Positions 23,832 to 35,584 of a stretch of 64,000 bases of DNA are shown piece after piece; the stretch's first letter is position 1, and each line of letters starts with the position of its first letter. Position numbers and translations under genes: made by a program. The stretch spans positions 11,265,583 through 11,329,582 of the forward strand of contig CM064670.1 of assembly GCA_032717465.1 (NCBI GenBank). Direction: 5' to 3'. The DNA comes from Coenobita brevimanus. Taxonomy: Eukaryota > Arthropoda > Malacostraca > Decapoda > Coenobitidae. The notes under the pieces were generated by a model. That model was not told the origin of the DNA, did not search any database, and saw only the letters and a program-made list of their open reading frames with translations.

Positions 23832-24877
23832 TACAGAACTGGCCATCTTTATAGCTGTTATTCTCAGTATATTTTTATCTCGCCCAGACGGAGTCGGCGA
23901 GGTATTGTTAATCTTGTTAACGTACGAGTACCCGATTTATCGATATATCTATCAGTATCTTTTTATCTGTCTATTTGTCTACCTATCTATCTGCCTTTCT
24001 ATCAGTGTATCTGTAGTCTTTCTGTTTATCTATCAGTGTATGTATCGTCTATCTACTGTATCTATCTACCTACATTTCCTTCTTTCTTTCTGTGTACTCG
24101 TATAAATTTGTAGGGGAAATGTGTTAGGGTGCTTCCTTAATCGAAGAGAATACAGGCCGTACTGAGAGGGACCCTTCCAAACTTAACCACTTCAGTTCGA
24201 TGATGTAACTAAAATCTTATTCTTCCTAACTGAACTCAGTTCTACTGAACTTTAGAGGAACTTTTCGAACTATATAAGTTTTCCTCGTCACTATTAGAAG
24301 TTTCCCGGAAGCTCAATAAAATTGCCTGGAAGCAGCGAGAATAATAATAAAGGCTTAAAAAAATCGCCTCGTAATAGTGACAATAAAGAGGGAAAATAAG
24401 AGGGTGAAGGTATAGGCAAGCTCCAATGTATCCCAGGGTAAGTACATGAGGGAGGGTGGCGTGGAAGAGGTAAGAGGAGGGAGGGGGAAGGGTGGCAGAA
24501 GAGGTAAGAAGAGCAGGGAGGATGTGTGGGGAATCCCTAGCCCCTCTTAGCTTGACTGATGGCCAGGTGTAGCCAGATCGGAGGCTGGCTCAGACTAGTA
24601 ACCAAGAAGACTCATTCCGACCTCATAGCTAAATCTCATCGAATTCCATGCCACCACGACTTAATATTCAGGTAGTAGGAGTAGCTCTGTTCCGTCAGAT
24701 GAAAGCAAGCTGACTATGACGTCCGTCAACAAGCATCTAACGGAATCAAAAGTGTTCACAGTTCACAGCGACGCCTCACCTGATATTTGACCTTTAACTG
24801 TGACCTTGACCTTTCGTGGATCTATATAAAATCAGTCACTTCTTTCCAGATTATGTAAGCATACAGACATATAAACA
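23832..24877. other. Non-coding stretch with repeat C and repeat D copies
   Basis: A (TATC)n-like degenerate tract lies at 23,935-24,065. A repeat C copy is at 24,306-24,345 (AGCTCAATAAAATTGCCTGG then AGCAGCGAGAATAA). A purine-rich run covers 24,395-24,515. Repeat D covers about 24,550-24,745. No gene seen. Confidence 0.5.
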
Positions 24878-24878
24878 T

Positions 24879-24934
<56 letters not shown>

Positions 24935-24965
24935 ACACACACACACACAGATACATACATACATG
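24878..24965. repeat. (CA)n microsatellite
   Basis: About 70 bp of CA with one TA change, running into (CATA)n. Confidence 0.97.
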
Positions 24966-25374
24966 CATACGTATGAGTACATAATTATATACGTACATAC
25001 TAAATACATATATACAAATATATAGTAGACAACACACAGTACAACCAGAAACGGGCTCGATCAGAGTAGTTATGCCTTAGCTTCTTCTGACAATCAGGCC
25101 CACGCTAATCTGTACTACATGTCATTATACAGCCTGGTCCATTATAACACTCCCCTTCCACTCCGCCGGGCGATTTCTCATGTGTTACGGGGACGACTCA
25201 GTAAAGGTTATAAATGTCTATCCTGCCAATTTTATTCATTTCCTCCTCTCACTGGCACACCCACTCCCACGCCAGTATATTGATCTGTCCCCGCAACACA
25301 AGAAACCACCAGGTGAGTTTCTATAGTTCTTTCACACTGACCTGACCCAGATTTGTGTCTCTCTGGAGCTTATT

Positions 25375-25512
25375 CCACGTAGCTACATCCTTTCCTTAGC
25401 ACTTCTTCGAGACTAGCACCATATGCAAGTCCTGTTTTTATGCTACAGCTCAGCATTCAATATGGAGAGATAGCAGTTTTAGGCCAACTCACAGTAAAAA
25501 GAGTATAGTTGA
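25375..25512 (+). repeat. Dispersed repeat B copy
   Basis: Reads GTAGCTACATCCTTTCCTTA, GCACTTCTTCGAGACTAGCA, CAGCATTCAATATGGAGAGA, TAGCAGTTTTAGGCCAA and ends AAAAAGAGTATAGTT, the full repeat B order. Confidence 0.75.
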
Positions 25513-25842
25513 GCGTTATTTACGGACCACCCCGTAGTTAGGTTCATCGTCCTTGCCTTGTATCTGTCCTGCCCTCACTCTATCTTCTCTGAGACGTGGA
25601 GAGACGAAGGATGGAGGGGTAAGGGATGGTGTGGAGACAAGGCTGAGCTTCCTTGCGTATCTAAAAATTATAAACAAAAGAAGGATGAAGTGAAAGAGGA
25701 GGACTAGGAGGAGGGGGTGCAAGGAGAGGAGAAGAAATGGAGTGGAGGAGTGGAGTGGTAATGGAGGAACTGAGTCATAATGGAATGAGAGCATCGCAAA
25801 AGTGGGTCGTAATAAAAATGTGGATCGTTATGGCGAGGCGGA

Positions 25843-25845
<3 letters not shown>

Positions 25846-25895
<50 letters not shown>

Positions 25896-25900
25896 AGGGA
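25846..25900. repeat. (GA)n followed by G run
   Basis: About 36 bp of (GA)n then a run of about 10 G residues, within a purine-rich stretch from 25,600. Confidence 0.95.
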
Positions 25901-25989
25901 GGTAACATAAGAGAGAAGAGTGAAGGAGTGGATGACGGTGGATAAATGCATCACAACTCTTTGATTGTCAGAATTTCATTCGTTTGGTA

Positions 25990-28900
25990 CAATTCAGTTT
26001 GTTTTTTCTTTTTTAATGCGAAGAACAAGGAACCAAAGGCCGCGAGCCAACAATTATTGTTTCTTCCATGAGCAAAACAAAATACAAGAGAGAGCCAAAT
26101 TCACGATCCGATCGTTTAGACATGCATGGACACACCGTGTTTGAAAGAATGGAGATCACACGAAGCAGGAAACACAGAGGAAGACAGTTCCAGAATGGAC
26201 CTGCTGCATAAGTAAAGGACTGGGAGTAACGGTTAACTCTTGCATTAGAGAGTTGGACAGAAAAGGGATGAGAGTTTGCTGCTAGACGAGTGCTATGCGC
26301 CCGTCGTAGAGGTGGAGGAATGCATGCAGACAGTTCAGAAGAGCAGTGACCATTGAAGTAGCAATAGAAAAGAGATAAAGATGCAACAGTGCGATGAAGA
26401 GACAGAGGTTGAAGGGAGTCAGCAGGAGAAGGAGAGACAATGAGACGAAAAGCCTTTGACTCCACCCTATTGAGAAGAGTTGTGTGTGAAGAGCCTCCCC
26501 ACACATGAGAGTTATACTCCACACAGGGGAGAATAAAACCCCTGTATGGAGTCAACAACTGTGCAGGGGTAAGGAAGGAACAGAGTCGGCTTAGCACACC
26601 TAATCCCTTGGAAGCAGATCTTACAAGATATGTAATATGATCTTTCCAAGATAAGTCCCGAGTAAATGAAACCCCAAGCATGTTCTAGGATGATGCAGGA
26701 TTAAGCTGAATATTATTAAATATTAGTGAATATACCTGTGGAAGATTTTGTTGATTTGATAGGTGTAAAAACTAAGTCTTTGATGCATTAAAAACAACAA
26801 GATTATTTTTACCTCAGTCAGACATACGAGCCAAGTCAGACTTAGGTGTGCCATAGCCTCATTGCTTGTTTGTTGAAGTAACTGCTGAGATAGACGTTGC
26901 GGGAACCGAATGGAAAGGTGAAGGGTGGAGTCATCAGCGTACGAGTGGATAGGGTTACATGTACAGCTTAGATGATGAATAAAAGGAAGAGAGTTGGTGA
27001 TAGGACAGAGCCCTGAGGAACACCACTGTTGATAGATCTTGGAGAAGAACGTTGGCCGTCTACAACAGTGGCTATAGAATGACAAGAAAGGAAGCTAGCG
27101 ATGAAGGCACAGATAGAAGGATAACCGTAAGAGGGCAGTTTGGAAATTAAAGATTTATTCCAGACTCGATCGAAAGCCTTTGAGATGTCAAGTGCAATGG
27201 CAAAGCTTTCGCCTAAGTCCCGAAAGGAGGATGACCAGGAGTCTGAAAGGTAGGTGAGAAGATCGCCAGTGGAGCGTCCCTGACGGAACCCATACTGACG
27301 ATCAGAAAGAAGGTTGTGATAGGAAAAATGCTTTAAAATTTTTCTATTACGAACTGATTCGAAAGCTTTTGAGATACAGGATGTTACAGCAACTGGACTA
27401 TAGTTAGAGGGTTGGGAATGGTCACCCTTCTTTAGGACTGGCTGAATGAGAGCAAACTTCCAGCAAGAAGGGAAGGTACAAGTTGATAGACAAAGGTGAA
27501 AGAGTTTGCCTAGGCAGGGTGTAAGGACAGAACCACAGTTCTTGAGAACACCAGGAGGGACTCCATCAGGCCCATATGCCTTGTTAGTACTGAGGCCTGT
27601 GATGGCAGAAAATACATCAGCTGAAGAAATTTTAATATCATCCAAGAAGAAGTCAGAGGGGGGAAGTGATGGAGGAACAGCACCGGAATCATGTAAGGTG
27701 GAATTGGAGAAGAAAGTCTGAGTGAAGAGATCTGCTTTATCAGTAGAAGAAATAGCTACAGAGCCATAAGAGTAGAAAAGAGGAGGGAAGGATGATGAGG
27801 TAGAGTTGTTAGAAAGGTTTCTTGCAAGGTGCCAGAAGGAGCGGGAAGAATTCTGTTGGAGAGTTGAGAGCATTTAGTCCGGATGAAATTATTTTTATCA
27901 GAGTGAAGAACAGACTTACCACGATTCCGGGCAGAAACGTAGATATGATGCGATTCAGGGGTGGGTTGGCTCCGGTACCTTTTATAGGCCCTCTCCTTGT
28001 TGTGGACAGCATTAGAATAAGCGTGATTAAACCAAGGCTTTCTTGCATTAGTCAAACGAAATGAGAAAGAAATGTATGTGTCCCATGCCTGAGAGAATAA
28101 CCTCTGTAATGCGCAAGACACACTCAGATGGCTCCCGGCCATGGAAGCAATAATCATTCCAGGGAAAATCAAAGAAGTACTGCCTGATGACCACCCAATC
28201 CCCAGCTCCAAAATGCCACAGACGACGTTTCTTAGGAGGGTCCACAGGCTGTACCGGAGAGAGAGGACAGGTTAAGGTGATAAGGTTGTGATCAGAGGAG
28301 CCCAACGGAGAGGAAAGACTAACAGTGTAAGCAGAAGGATTGATTGTAAGGAAGAGGTCAAATATGGTGCAGCTCTCTCCAAGGCTTTCAGGGATACGGG
28401 TAGGGTGCTGTACGAGCTGCTCTAGGTCAATGAGGATAGAAAAGGTGTAGGCTTGTTCACCAGGTGGATCAGTGAAAGGAGAGGAGAGCCAAAGGTGGTG
28501 GTGATCATTGAAATCTCCTTGAATGGAGATTTCAGAGAATGGATAGAATGTGTTCCATTGTAGAAGTAAGATTGTCGAAGAATTTTTGATGGTAGAATTA
28601 GGAGATATGTAAACAGCGCAGATGTATTTAGTCAGAGAATGACCGGAAAGCCAAATCAAAGTGTAGAGAATTCAGAAGAATCGAGTTCAGGAACACGAGA
28701 GGCTTTGAAATGAGTATAGAGAAAGTAGGAGGATTCAGAAAAGGGTCTGCTGTCAGTTGCCTCAGACAGCTGAGTCTCAGTTAGAAAAAGAAGGTGAGGT
28801 TTAGAGAAGGAGAGGTGGTGCTCAACAGAGCGAAAGTTAGAGGAAAGGCCGCGAATGTTGCTGAAATGATGAAGAAGAGAGTCAGAGAGTTGTTCCAGGC

Positions 28901-28990
28901 AACTCGAGTCGTCACCGGGAGAGGGGCTGAAGGTGGGGGCATTTATGGTCCACCCCCCCCCCCCCCGAGGAACTCGGAGGCCACGTGTTG
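25990..28990 (-). mobile_element. APE-type LINE, copy 2, near full-length ORF2
   Basis: The minus strand carries the longest copy: endonuclease, linker, RT and C-terminal region, ending in TTTGGTTCCTTGTTCTTCGC and a tail CAAACTGAATTG near 25,990. It is collinear with copy 1 on the plus strand, so the two are inverted relative to each other about 9 kb apart. The start of ORF2 is near 28,985. No ORF1 was recognised upstream. Several frame changes make it inactive. Confidence 0.9.
26013..28985 (-). pseudogene. LINE ORF2 pseudogene (AP endonuclease plus reverse transcriptase)
   Basis: In order on the minus strand: endonuclease start NIRGLSSNFRSVEHHLSFSK and LFLTETQLSE (about 28,750-28,870); [15 protein letters not shown] (about 28,520), [20 protein letters not shown] (about 28,400) and [10 protein letters not shown] (28,280), which are the conserved GDFN, and SDH motifs of APE-type endonucleases; the [18 protein letters not shown] linker; RT with LIQPVLKKGDHSQPSNYSPV, QYGFRQGRSTGDLLTYLSDS, ALDISKAFDRVWNKSL, SGVPQGSVLSPTLFLL and SYADDSTLHLS (26,930-26,965, intact YADD box); then MLGVSFTRDLSWKDHI and the C-terminal part to 26,013. 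Frame changes occur near 28,656, 28,050, 27,870, 26,970 and 26,700. All recognisable catalytic motifs remain, so decay is mainly by indels. Confidence 0.88.
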
Positions 28991-29275
28991 AGCTGCTATG
29001 ATTTATTTTTAAATTTTGGAAAAGTAAGTGTAGTGTGTACTGTGCATGTAGTTTGGTGTTGATAGAGAAACTTGTATTGGAGAGCATGCTGGCCTACTCT
29101 CTGTGTTACTGAGACACTGAAAAAGTTCAGCAAAAGGGGATGGTCGGGACCTAGTCCCGAGGGCTGATGAAACGGGAGCTCCAGCCCTCCCTGTCATTAG
29201 TTTTCCATCCACCTTGGGAGTACTGCACTGCTAGACTGGTGCTACAGTCGTGTGTATATACCGGAATATATACCA

Positions 29276-29278
<3 letters not shown>

Positions 29279-29316
<38 letters not shown>

Positions 29317-29482
29317 TAGATAGATAGACAGATAGATAGATAGATATAGATAGATAGATAGATAGAGATAGATGGATATATATATATATATATATCCATC
29401 TATCTCTATCTATCTATCTATCTATCTATAGATAGATAGATATAGATGGATATATATATATATATATATATATATGTGCCGG
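29279..29482. repeat. Palindromic (TA)n/(GATA)n cluster
   Basis: (TA)n at 29,279-29,314, then GATA/GACA units, then a near-perfect inverted repeat of about 43 bp per arm centred near 29,387, with GATAGAGATAGATGGATATA on the left mirrored by TATATCCATCTATCTCTATC on the right. A second palindrome of (TATC)n/(GATA)n is centred near 29,430. The whole tract can fold into hairpins. Confidence 0.9.
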
Positions 29483-29946
29483 AATGTACACACGACGACA
29501 TCGCACACACCCACGCACGCACGCGCGCGCGCGTTATGCTGATTTCTCCTGAACATAGAAAAAACGCTCATGTAATATTATGAGCGTAATAGCCAGTATT
29601 TAACTGTTGGAATCTGCACAAGAGAACAGAGTGTTAGAACAGGAAATCTGTAAAAAATCGATTTCATAGTGGAGCATGTCAATTGCAGCCGTCGGTACAT
29701 TCCCTCGGAAAGCTTGGATTCCAAGAGGTTTCTTTTGTCTCATGAGGAAATATATATCGAAAAATAAAATCTTTTGAATGTATTTACTACCCTCTGAAAG
29801 AATCTATTCTCTATCTCACACAGTGGAAAAGTTATTAGCCTTTGAAAACCATTGCGGTTGGGCGTGTCGTGCCACGCCGGATCGGGTCGTGTCGGGCCGC
29901 ATATTTCTCAGCTGAACGTAAACATCGCATCACTACGCTTGCGATA

Positions 29947-29948
<2 letters not shown>

Positions 29949-30022
<74 letters not shown>
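29949..30022. repeat. (TA)n microsatellite at LINE fragment end
   Basis: About 36 TA units abutting the (ATC)n tail of the RTE-like fragment that follows on the minus strand. Confidence 0.97.
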
Positions 30023-30023
<1 letters not shown>

Positions 30024-30024
<1 letters not shown>

Positions 30025-30593
30025 TTATCATCATCATCACCATCATCAGCCATTACTAGTCCACTGCTGAACAAAGGCCTCCTCCAACCTTTTCCACGAA
30101 TTCCTTGTCTGAGCCAATCTTTGCCACGTTTTCCCTGAAAATTTCTCTATCTCATCTCTCCATCTTCTGTCTGGCCTTTTTCTGCTACGCTTACATTCTT
30201 TTGGTGTCCAGCCCGTCAGCCTCTTACTCCATCGATTATCCCTTATTCTTGCTATATGGCCTGCCCACCTCCATTTCTGCTCTTTTATAACTTCTATAAT
30301 ATCTTTGACTTTATTCTGCTCTTTCACCCAAGGTGATCTTTTCCTGTCTCTTAAAGATATTCCCAACATTGACATTTCCATGGCTCTCTGAGAACGGATT
30401 AGTTTATTTTCCAGTGATTTGTCAGTTTCCAGGTCTCACAACCATACGTCATAGCTGGAATTAAACATTCGTTATATAGTTTTCGTTTCATACAAACTGG
30501 CAGGCTACTTTTCATAATGTCTCTATGTTTACTCGTATGTATGTATGTATGTATATATGTATATTCGAATAACATAGCCGACTTTTCACACAT
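30024..30593 (-). mobile_element. RTE-like LINE 3' fragment with (GAT)n tail
   Basis: The minus strand reads YNECLIPAMTYGCETWKLTN (about 30,420-30,480), then after a one-base frame change KWRWAGHIARIRDNRWSKRL, RPDRRWRDEIEKFSGKTWQR and EEAFVQQWTSNG ending at 30,049. This is the characteristic C-terminal region of RTE-like arthropod LINEs (RWxGHIAR, RGRPxxRW, EAFVQQW). It is followed by GGCTGATGATGGTGATGATG, the triplet tail. The 5' end is truncated near 30,593, so the RT catalytic core is missing. Confidence 0.85.
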
Positions 30594-31940
30594 GAAGATT
30601 GACTCCTAGTAGTGAGTGTTAAAAGTTATATACGTAAGCAATCACTTCTAGAATGAGATTATTTGCCATTATGGCTGACTCATAGCGACTTTATTCAGCC
30701 TAGGAAAGACTTCCAGCAGTGATGTGGTTGACACAGATATTTCTTACCACAGGGATGTAAAAAAAAAAAAAAAAAAAGTCAGCCGGAAATCATGGTAACC
30801 ACAATATACACACCTTTACGTATGTGGGTATAATTAATATAATCCAAAATGGCCTGATATTAAGTCGATGCAAGAAACAAAGTGCCATTAAAGAGTCAAG
30901 TCCTTCATACCGAGGACACTTATTTTAATGTCATGGTATTTAGTTGGAGACGATTTTATTTAGCTTAAGGGAGACAATGCAAGCTGGCGAAGAGGAGGCA
31001 CATGTAAGTGTCATTAACATATCATACTAGGGGTCTCTGCTTAGCTGAAAATGATTGAAGAAAGTAAGAATATACCAAGAAAAAAGTCAGTGTTGTGAAA
31101 AGGTTTAGACAACGAGTCGCGCCCTAATATTTACCAGTCTAATATCTCCCTTTCCGATTCTATTCTTCACTAATATGACGCCTGTATATTTCGTTTTAGC
31201 TGCCAGTACAAGATTTGACTCAGGACAGACTCAGGTATGCAGGGGCGTGAATGCAGGCAATAACTATCCAGCACAGCTTGAAAAGTCCATCCTGTCTGTC
31301 TATCTGTCTATCTATCTGTCTTAGACGCCTTAATCAGGGACAGGATGACCAGAAACAAATCACCATGTCATTCTCTCTTTCGCCATCATGCTTCACTCTC
31401 TCCAGGTCAAACCCCTCCCCCCTCATATCCCTCTCCACTCCATTCCTCCGTCCATCCAAGGATGAATAATATCGTCTGTGAATATAAAGAATATGGTATA
31501 AATATTTGCTCTTAGTTTAAAGGGTTTCGTCACTTTTTTGGCAGAATACTCAGTCCCTTTTAATGAAATTTCATTCTGTTCTCGTAAGCACGATTGAGCC
31601 ACTTAATATAGCCCTCTCTCTCTCTCTCTCTCTCTCGTTGGAGACACTTAGAATTTTATTTTTGACAGACCATAGGATTTTATTCAGATGAACGACGTGT
31701 CTCCCAGTGAACGGGGCTAAGAGCATATTCTTCACCGGTGCTTTATATAGATTAAAGCTCACAACTAGAACGAAATCTAATATATTTCATGCCTGCTAAT
31801 GATGAACAAATTTATTTGGCTAAATGAGACCCTTCGTATTAACGGGATTGACTGCAATACTATTACTTGCAAAAGCACAGTTTTTACGTGTGTAGCGAGA
31901 CACCAGGCGCATGTGAGCAATGCTAGCTTCTCTTGTTGCA
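30594..31940. other. Non-coding stretch, no gene seen
   Basis: Holds an A run at 30,760-30,777, inverted repeat C cores near 30,690 and 30,950, and (CT)n at 31,613-31,637. No convincing frame. Confidence 0.45.
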
Positions 31941-32062
31941 GTAGTAGTAGTAGTAGTAGTAGTAGCAGCAGTAGCAGTAGTTGTAGTAGTAGCAGTAGTA
32001 GTAGTAGTAGTGGTAGTAGCAGCAGTGGTGGTGGTGGTGGTGAAGGTAGTTGCTGCTGTTGT
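31941..32062 (+). repeat. (GTA)n/(GCA)n trinucleotide array
   Basis: About 100 bp of GTA with GCA and GTG interruptions, then GTTGCTGCTGTTGTTG. Unlike the arrays at 20,738 and 47,281 it is not followed by a clear repeat A body. Confidence 0.95.
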
Positions 32063-32561
32063 TGAGAGCTTTGAAACAAACCTTCACTGCACTCAAACCA
32101 TTAATACTACAGCATCAGAATTTTTACCTGACCCGTAGCACCGACTCTCAGTCGATCTGCATTAAAATCCAATTACCTCTTCCAAGACTCACATCTAATG
32201 CTCGCACAAATTTTGATCTAAATAGGAGATCTAAATAGGATTAGGCATTTGAGGGATATTCTGAAAAAGAAATCCCTACAATTTAAAATTGTGCAGTCGA
32301 TCGGAATGATATTGGTGCACAACTGACACGAAAAAATCTGAGACCAGGGACGAGAGCTGTTGGAAAAATAGCACATGAATTTTAACTCCGCTGGTAAACC
32401 TGAATTCTTATGGATGCTAGATATTCATAGCTTGTAACATTTCCTAGTAGGTGTTGTTTTTATGCTCATATCTTATTGGGGCTTCAGAAGCTATAGTGCT
32501 GATTTCGGATATTATCGTACCCTAACAGCGTGATGCTTTTTTGATAGACTGTACACAGGTA

Positions 32562-32715
32562 CACCCTATAAAAAAAGAATCGGGACCCCACGAGCTGATG
32601 CGTCTCGCAATGACCACTGATACGCACCAGAACTCAGTTGGGGCTTCAAATTCCTTCGTGCGGTGTGGCATATTGTATCGTGTAGTAAGGGTCCCGATTC
32701 TTTTTTTATAGGGTG
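32562..32715. mobile_element. 154-bp TA-flanked MITE with perfect terminal repeats
   Basis: The left end reads CACCCTATAAAAAAAGAATC followed by GGGACCC; the right end is its exact inverted copy (27 bp). Both ends abut TA (32,560-32,561 and 32,716-32,717), and the identity extends one further base, C or G, outward. Perfect repeats imply recent insertion. No coding capacity. Probably mariner-like by target and size. Confidence 0.85.
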
Positions 32716-32914
32716 TACATAGATACATAATGTAGAAAAGGGGTTCGACCACAGTAGCCATGCTTTCGTCGTCGCTAATAAATTGCATAAAGGGCTCATC
32801 GCACTGAAAGGGTAAAAGCATATTGGATAGAAGTCTTATACTCCCTTAAACTCTACTTGGCCCAATCGTTCCCACCTTAATAGCCTGCAGCTCAATAGCA
32901 TAAAACAAAAATAA

Positions 32915-33062
32915 TAAACAATGCTACGGCTCTACATTTTCCATAGCACTTTTTCGTAACTAGCATCATATGCAGGTGTTAATCTCTCGTTACAACTGAA
33001 CATTCAGATGAAGAGATGGCAATTTCAGGCCAGTTTAGAGTAAAAAGAGTATAGTAATTCTC
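32915..33062 (+). repeat. Dispersed repeat B copy
   Basis: Reads AATGCTACGGCTCTACATTT, TCCATAGCACTTTTTCGTAA, CTAGCATCATATGCAGGTGT, GAAGAGATGGCAATTTCAGG and ends AAAAAGAGTATAGTAA. One of the best-preserved copies. Confidence 0.8.
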
Positions 33063-33334
33063 GGGACCAACCAGCCAACCACACAAATCACAAGAGTTGG
33101 CAGTGTTTGTAGTGGCTTCGTGGGCGACACAAACACTGGAATAGCTACAGTAAAGTTGTTCCATCTCTCTCTGTTTACTGTTGGGTCTCTGTTATGATTC
33201 AACGATGTGGCACAGAAGGATTGTTGGTTGTCTTGCTGCAGGAGGATATGTGGCAAAGAAAAAAAGAAAGAAGGGAGGTACCAAGAGAGAATGTGAAAAG
33301 AGGTGAGATGGAAATAAAGAGAGACAATGAGTTA

Positions 33335-33339
<5 letters not shown>

Positions 33340-33378
<39 letters not shown>
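33340..33378. repeat. (CT)n microsatellite
   Basis: About 19 CT units within a purine/pyrimidine-skewed region. Confidence 0.95.
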
Positions 33379-33381
<3 letters not shown>

Positions 33382-33906
33382 CTGCTGTATCTTTTTTACG
33401 ACTCAGTTGTGTGAAAAGAAGGAAAGTTGCTTTTCTGGCTTAAGGAGAATAGATGGACGAGAAAGACAAGGATAAAAGAAGTAAAAAAAAAAAAAAAGGA
33501 GAGTATTAGGAAGAGGAAAAACGTATGAGTAGGAAGAAGAGAATAGGAGAAGAAGATGGGAGGAGATGAGGAGACAGGAAAAGATGAGAAACAAAGAAGG
33601 ATGAAGGGACAATGAAAGTAGGTGAGAAAACAAGGGATGAGAATAGGAGAGATGCGACGGCAAGGAGAGGGAGGGGAAAATAAACAAATAAGGGAAGAGA
33701 AGAAAGGAAGCTGAGTAGGTGCGAAAATAACGAAAAACAGGAGAAAAGATATGAAGGGAGAGGAAAAGTGGAAGTGAAAGAGGATGAAAAGAGGAGGTGG
33801 GTAGAAAATGGAAAATGTGGTAGGGAAAGAAAAAAAGAAAAGAAAATGGGAGTGAGAGAAGAGGGCCGCATGACATTTGTGTGCGAAATCCAATTTGCTG
33901 TTATTT
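33379..33906. other. Purine-rich tract, no gene
   Basis: The + strand is strongly A/G biased (AGGAGA, GAAGAGG steps). The complementary strand therefore opens several long Phe/Ser/Leu-rich frames. Their overlap in all three frames shows that they are compositional artefacts. Confidence 0.7.
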
Positions 33907-33991
33907 CATTTGGGCGCCAGTATACCACTTCATTTGGGCGCCAGTATACCACTTCATTTGGGCGCCAGTATACCACTTCATTTGGGCGCCA
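33907..33991 (+). repeat. 24-bp tandem repeat, 3.5 units
   Basis: Three identical units of CATTTGGGCGCCAGTATACC plus ACTT and a partial fourth ending at GGGCGCCA. Each unit contains GGCGCC and GTATAC palindromes. CCTAA/CCCAA steps follow at 34,004-34,066, too irregular for a telomere array. Confidence 0.95.
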
Positions 33992-34246
33992 ACATGTCGT
34001 TACTAACCTAACCTAACCCAACCTAAATTAATCATATGTTAGCAAACCTAACCCAACCTAAATTACTCACGTGTTAGCAAACCATTATTCAAACCGTTTA
34101 TAACACACTGTAGCTGATTATAGGTAAGATAATATATGTTAATTCGGCGCACACTACTCTATTTACCAGCCGCGAGAGCGAAACTGGTATTGTTTTCAGT
34201 TTGTCTGCCTGTATGTCTGTCTGTGTGTGTGTCTGTGAGTCTGTTA

Positions 34247-34590
34247 GCACGATAACTTTGCAGCGGCTCAAGATATCATCACAATTTTACAGGTTTATGG
34301 TAGGGATGATAATCTCCTACGAGTTTTATTTTGAGTTTGTCAGCGTGTCTGTTAGCACGATAACTTCGCAACCGCTCAAGATATCTTCACAAAGTTTTAC
34401 AGGTTTGTGGTTGGGATGAAATTCTCCTACGAGTGTCATCTTCAGTTTGTCTGTGTGTCTGTGTATCTGAAAGCACGATAACTTCGCAACCGCTCAAGAT
34501 AGGCTATCATCGAAAAATTTTACAGGTGTGTAGTAGGGATGAAAATCTACCAGTTCGAAATTGGTGAAAGTAGGTTAAGGTCAAGGTCAT
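34247..34590 (+). repeat. 108-118-bp tandem repeat, three units
   Basis: Units start at 34,247, 34,355 and 34,473, each with GCACGATAACTTYGCARCSG, CTCAAGATATC, TTTTACAGGT and GGGATGAAATTCTCCTACGA-type blocks. The flanks at 34,170 and 34,600 share GAGCCGCG/CGCGGCTGG-like sequence, as in a dispersed family whose body was tandemly copied. Confidence 0.85.
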
Positions 34591-34739
34591 ATTCCGAGCC
34601 GCGCTGGATATGTATCAGCTCGCGGCTGGTGTGATTCTCCTCTCGGGTAGACCTCTAGTTTAACTCGGCATCCAAATGAAATGTAATGTGCGCCCAACTA
34701 AAATATTTTTCTCACAAATTAAATGTTAATATGCCCTAA

Positions 34740-34947
34740 TGAAATGTGCAGGAAGAGAGAGACAGGTGGCAAAGCAAGAAGAGACAGGAAAAGAGAGGAA
34801 AAGAGAGGATAGGAAATGACCAGAAGAGAGAGAAAAAAAGATGAAACACAGAAAAACAGGAAGGAAAAATGCTGAAATGATGACAGAAAAAGAAAAGTAA
34901 AAAAGGAAATGGACATGTGAAAGAAAATGTAGACAATGTATCGAGGC

Positions 34948-35013
<66 letters not shown>

Positions 35014-35360
35014 AAAAAAATAATAATATAAAAGGAGGTGATGGAGAGGAGAGGAGAAAGAGAGAAAACAAAAGCACATGAAGAGAGACGAAGTGACTTA
35101 AAGAGACAAGGAAAGAGTGTCAGAAGAGAATAAAAGAGATAATGACAGGCGACAAAAGGAAGAGTTCTGAAGGAGCGAGAAAGTGAGGCGTAAAGAGGGA
35201 ATTAGAGAGTAGATATGAAAAGAGAGGAATATAATTAGAGACAGGGGACAAATAAAAGAGAAAGTTGCTGAGAGAGAGAGAGAAAGAGAGCGAGGTTTAA
35301 AAAGAGGCAGTGAGAGAGACGTCACGACAAAACAAGAGGACGAAAACAAAAAATGAATCC
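34740..35360. other. Purine-rich tract with (GA)n, no gene
   Basis: The + strand is almost entirely A/G with (GA)n at 34,949-35,011. Pyrimidine-rich frames on the minus strand are artefacts. No domain is recognisable. Confidence 0.7.
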
Positions 35361-35419
35361 CCCCTCACAAGATTTCTTTTCATAGCTCAATAACAACCTT
35401 TGTCACCCCTCCTGTATAT

Positions 35420-35523
<104 letters not shown>

Positions 35524-35584
35524 GAAAAACAAAACAGTTTATGATAAAAGTTGGCTGTAATACAGACTAGCTTATTTATGACGT

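Noticed and set aside
34004..34070. Possible telomeric (CCTAA)n
   Set aside because: Only two or three consecutive units mixed with CCCAA and other steps; the same weak signal occurs near 19,610 and 63,380. Not an array.
33396..35349. Phe/Leu/Ser-rich minus-strand frames resembling membrane proteins
   Set aside because: The + strand is purine-only over long tracts, which opens pyrimidine-coded frames; three overlapping frames look alike and no domain is present.
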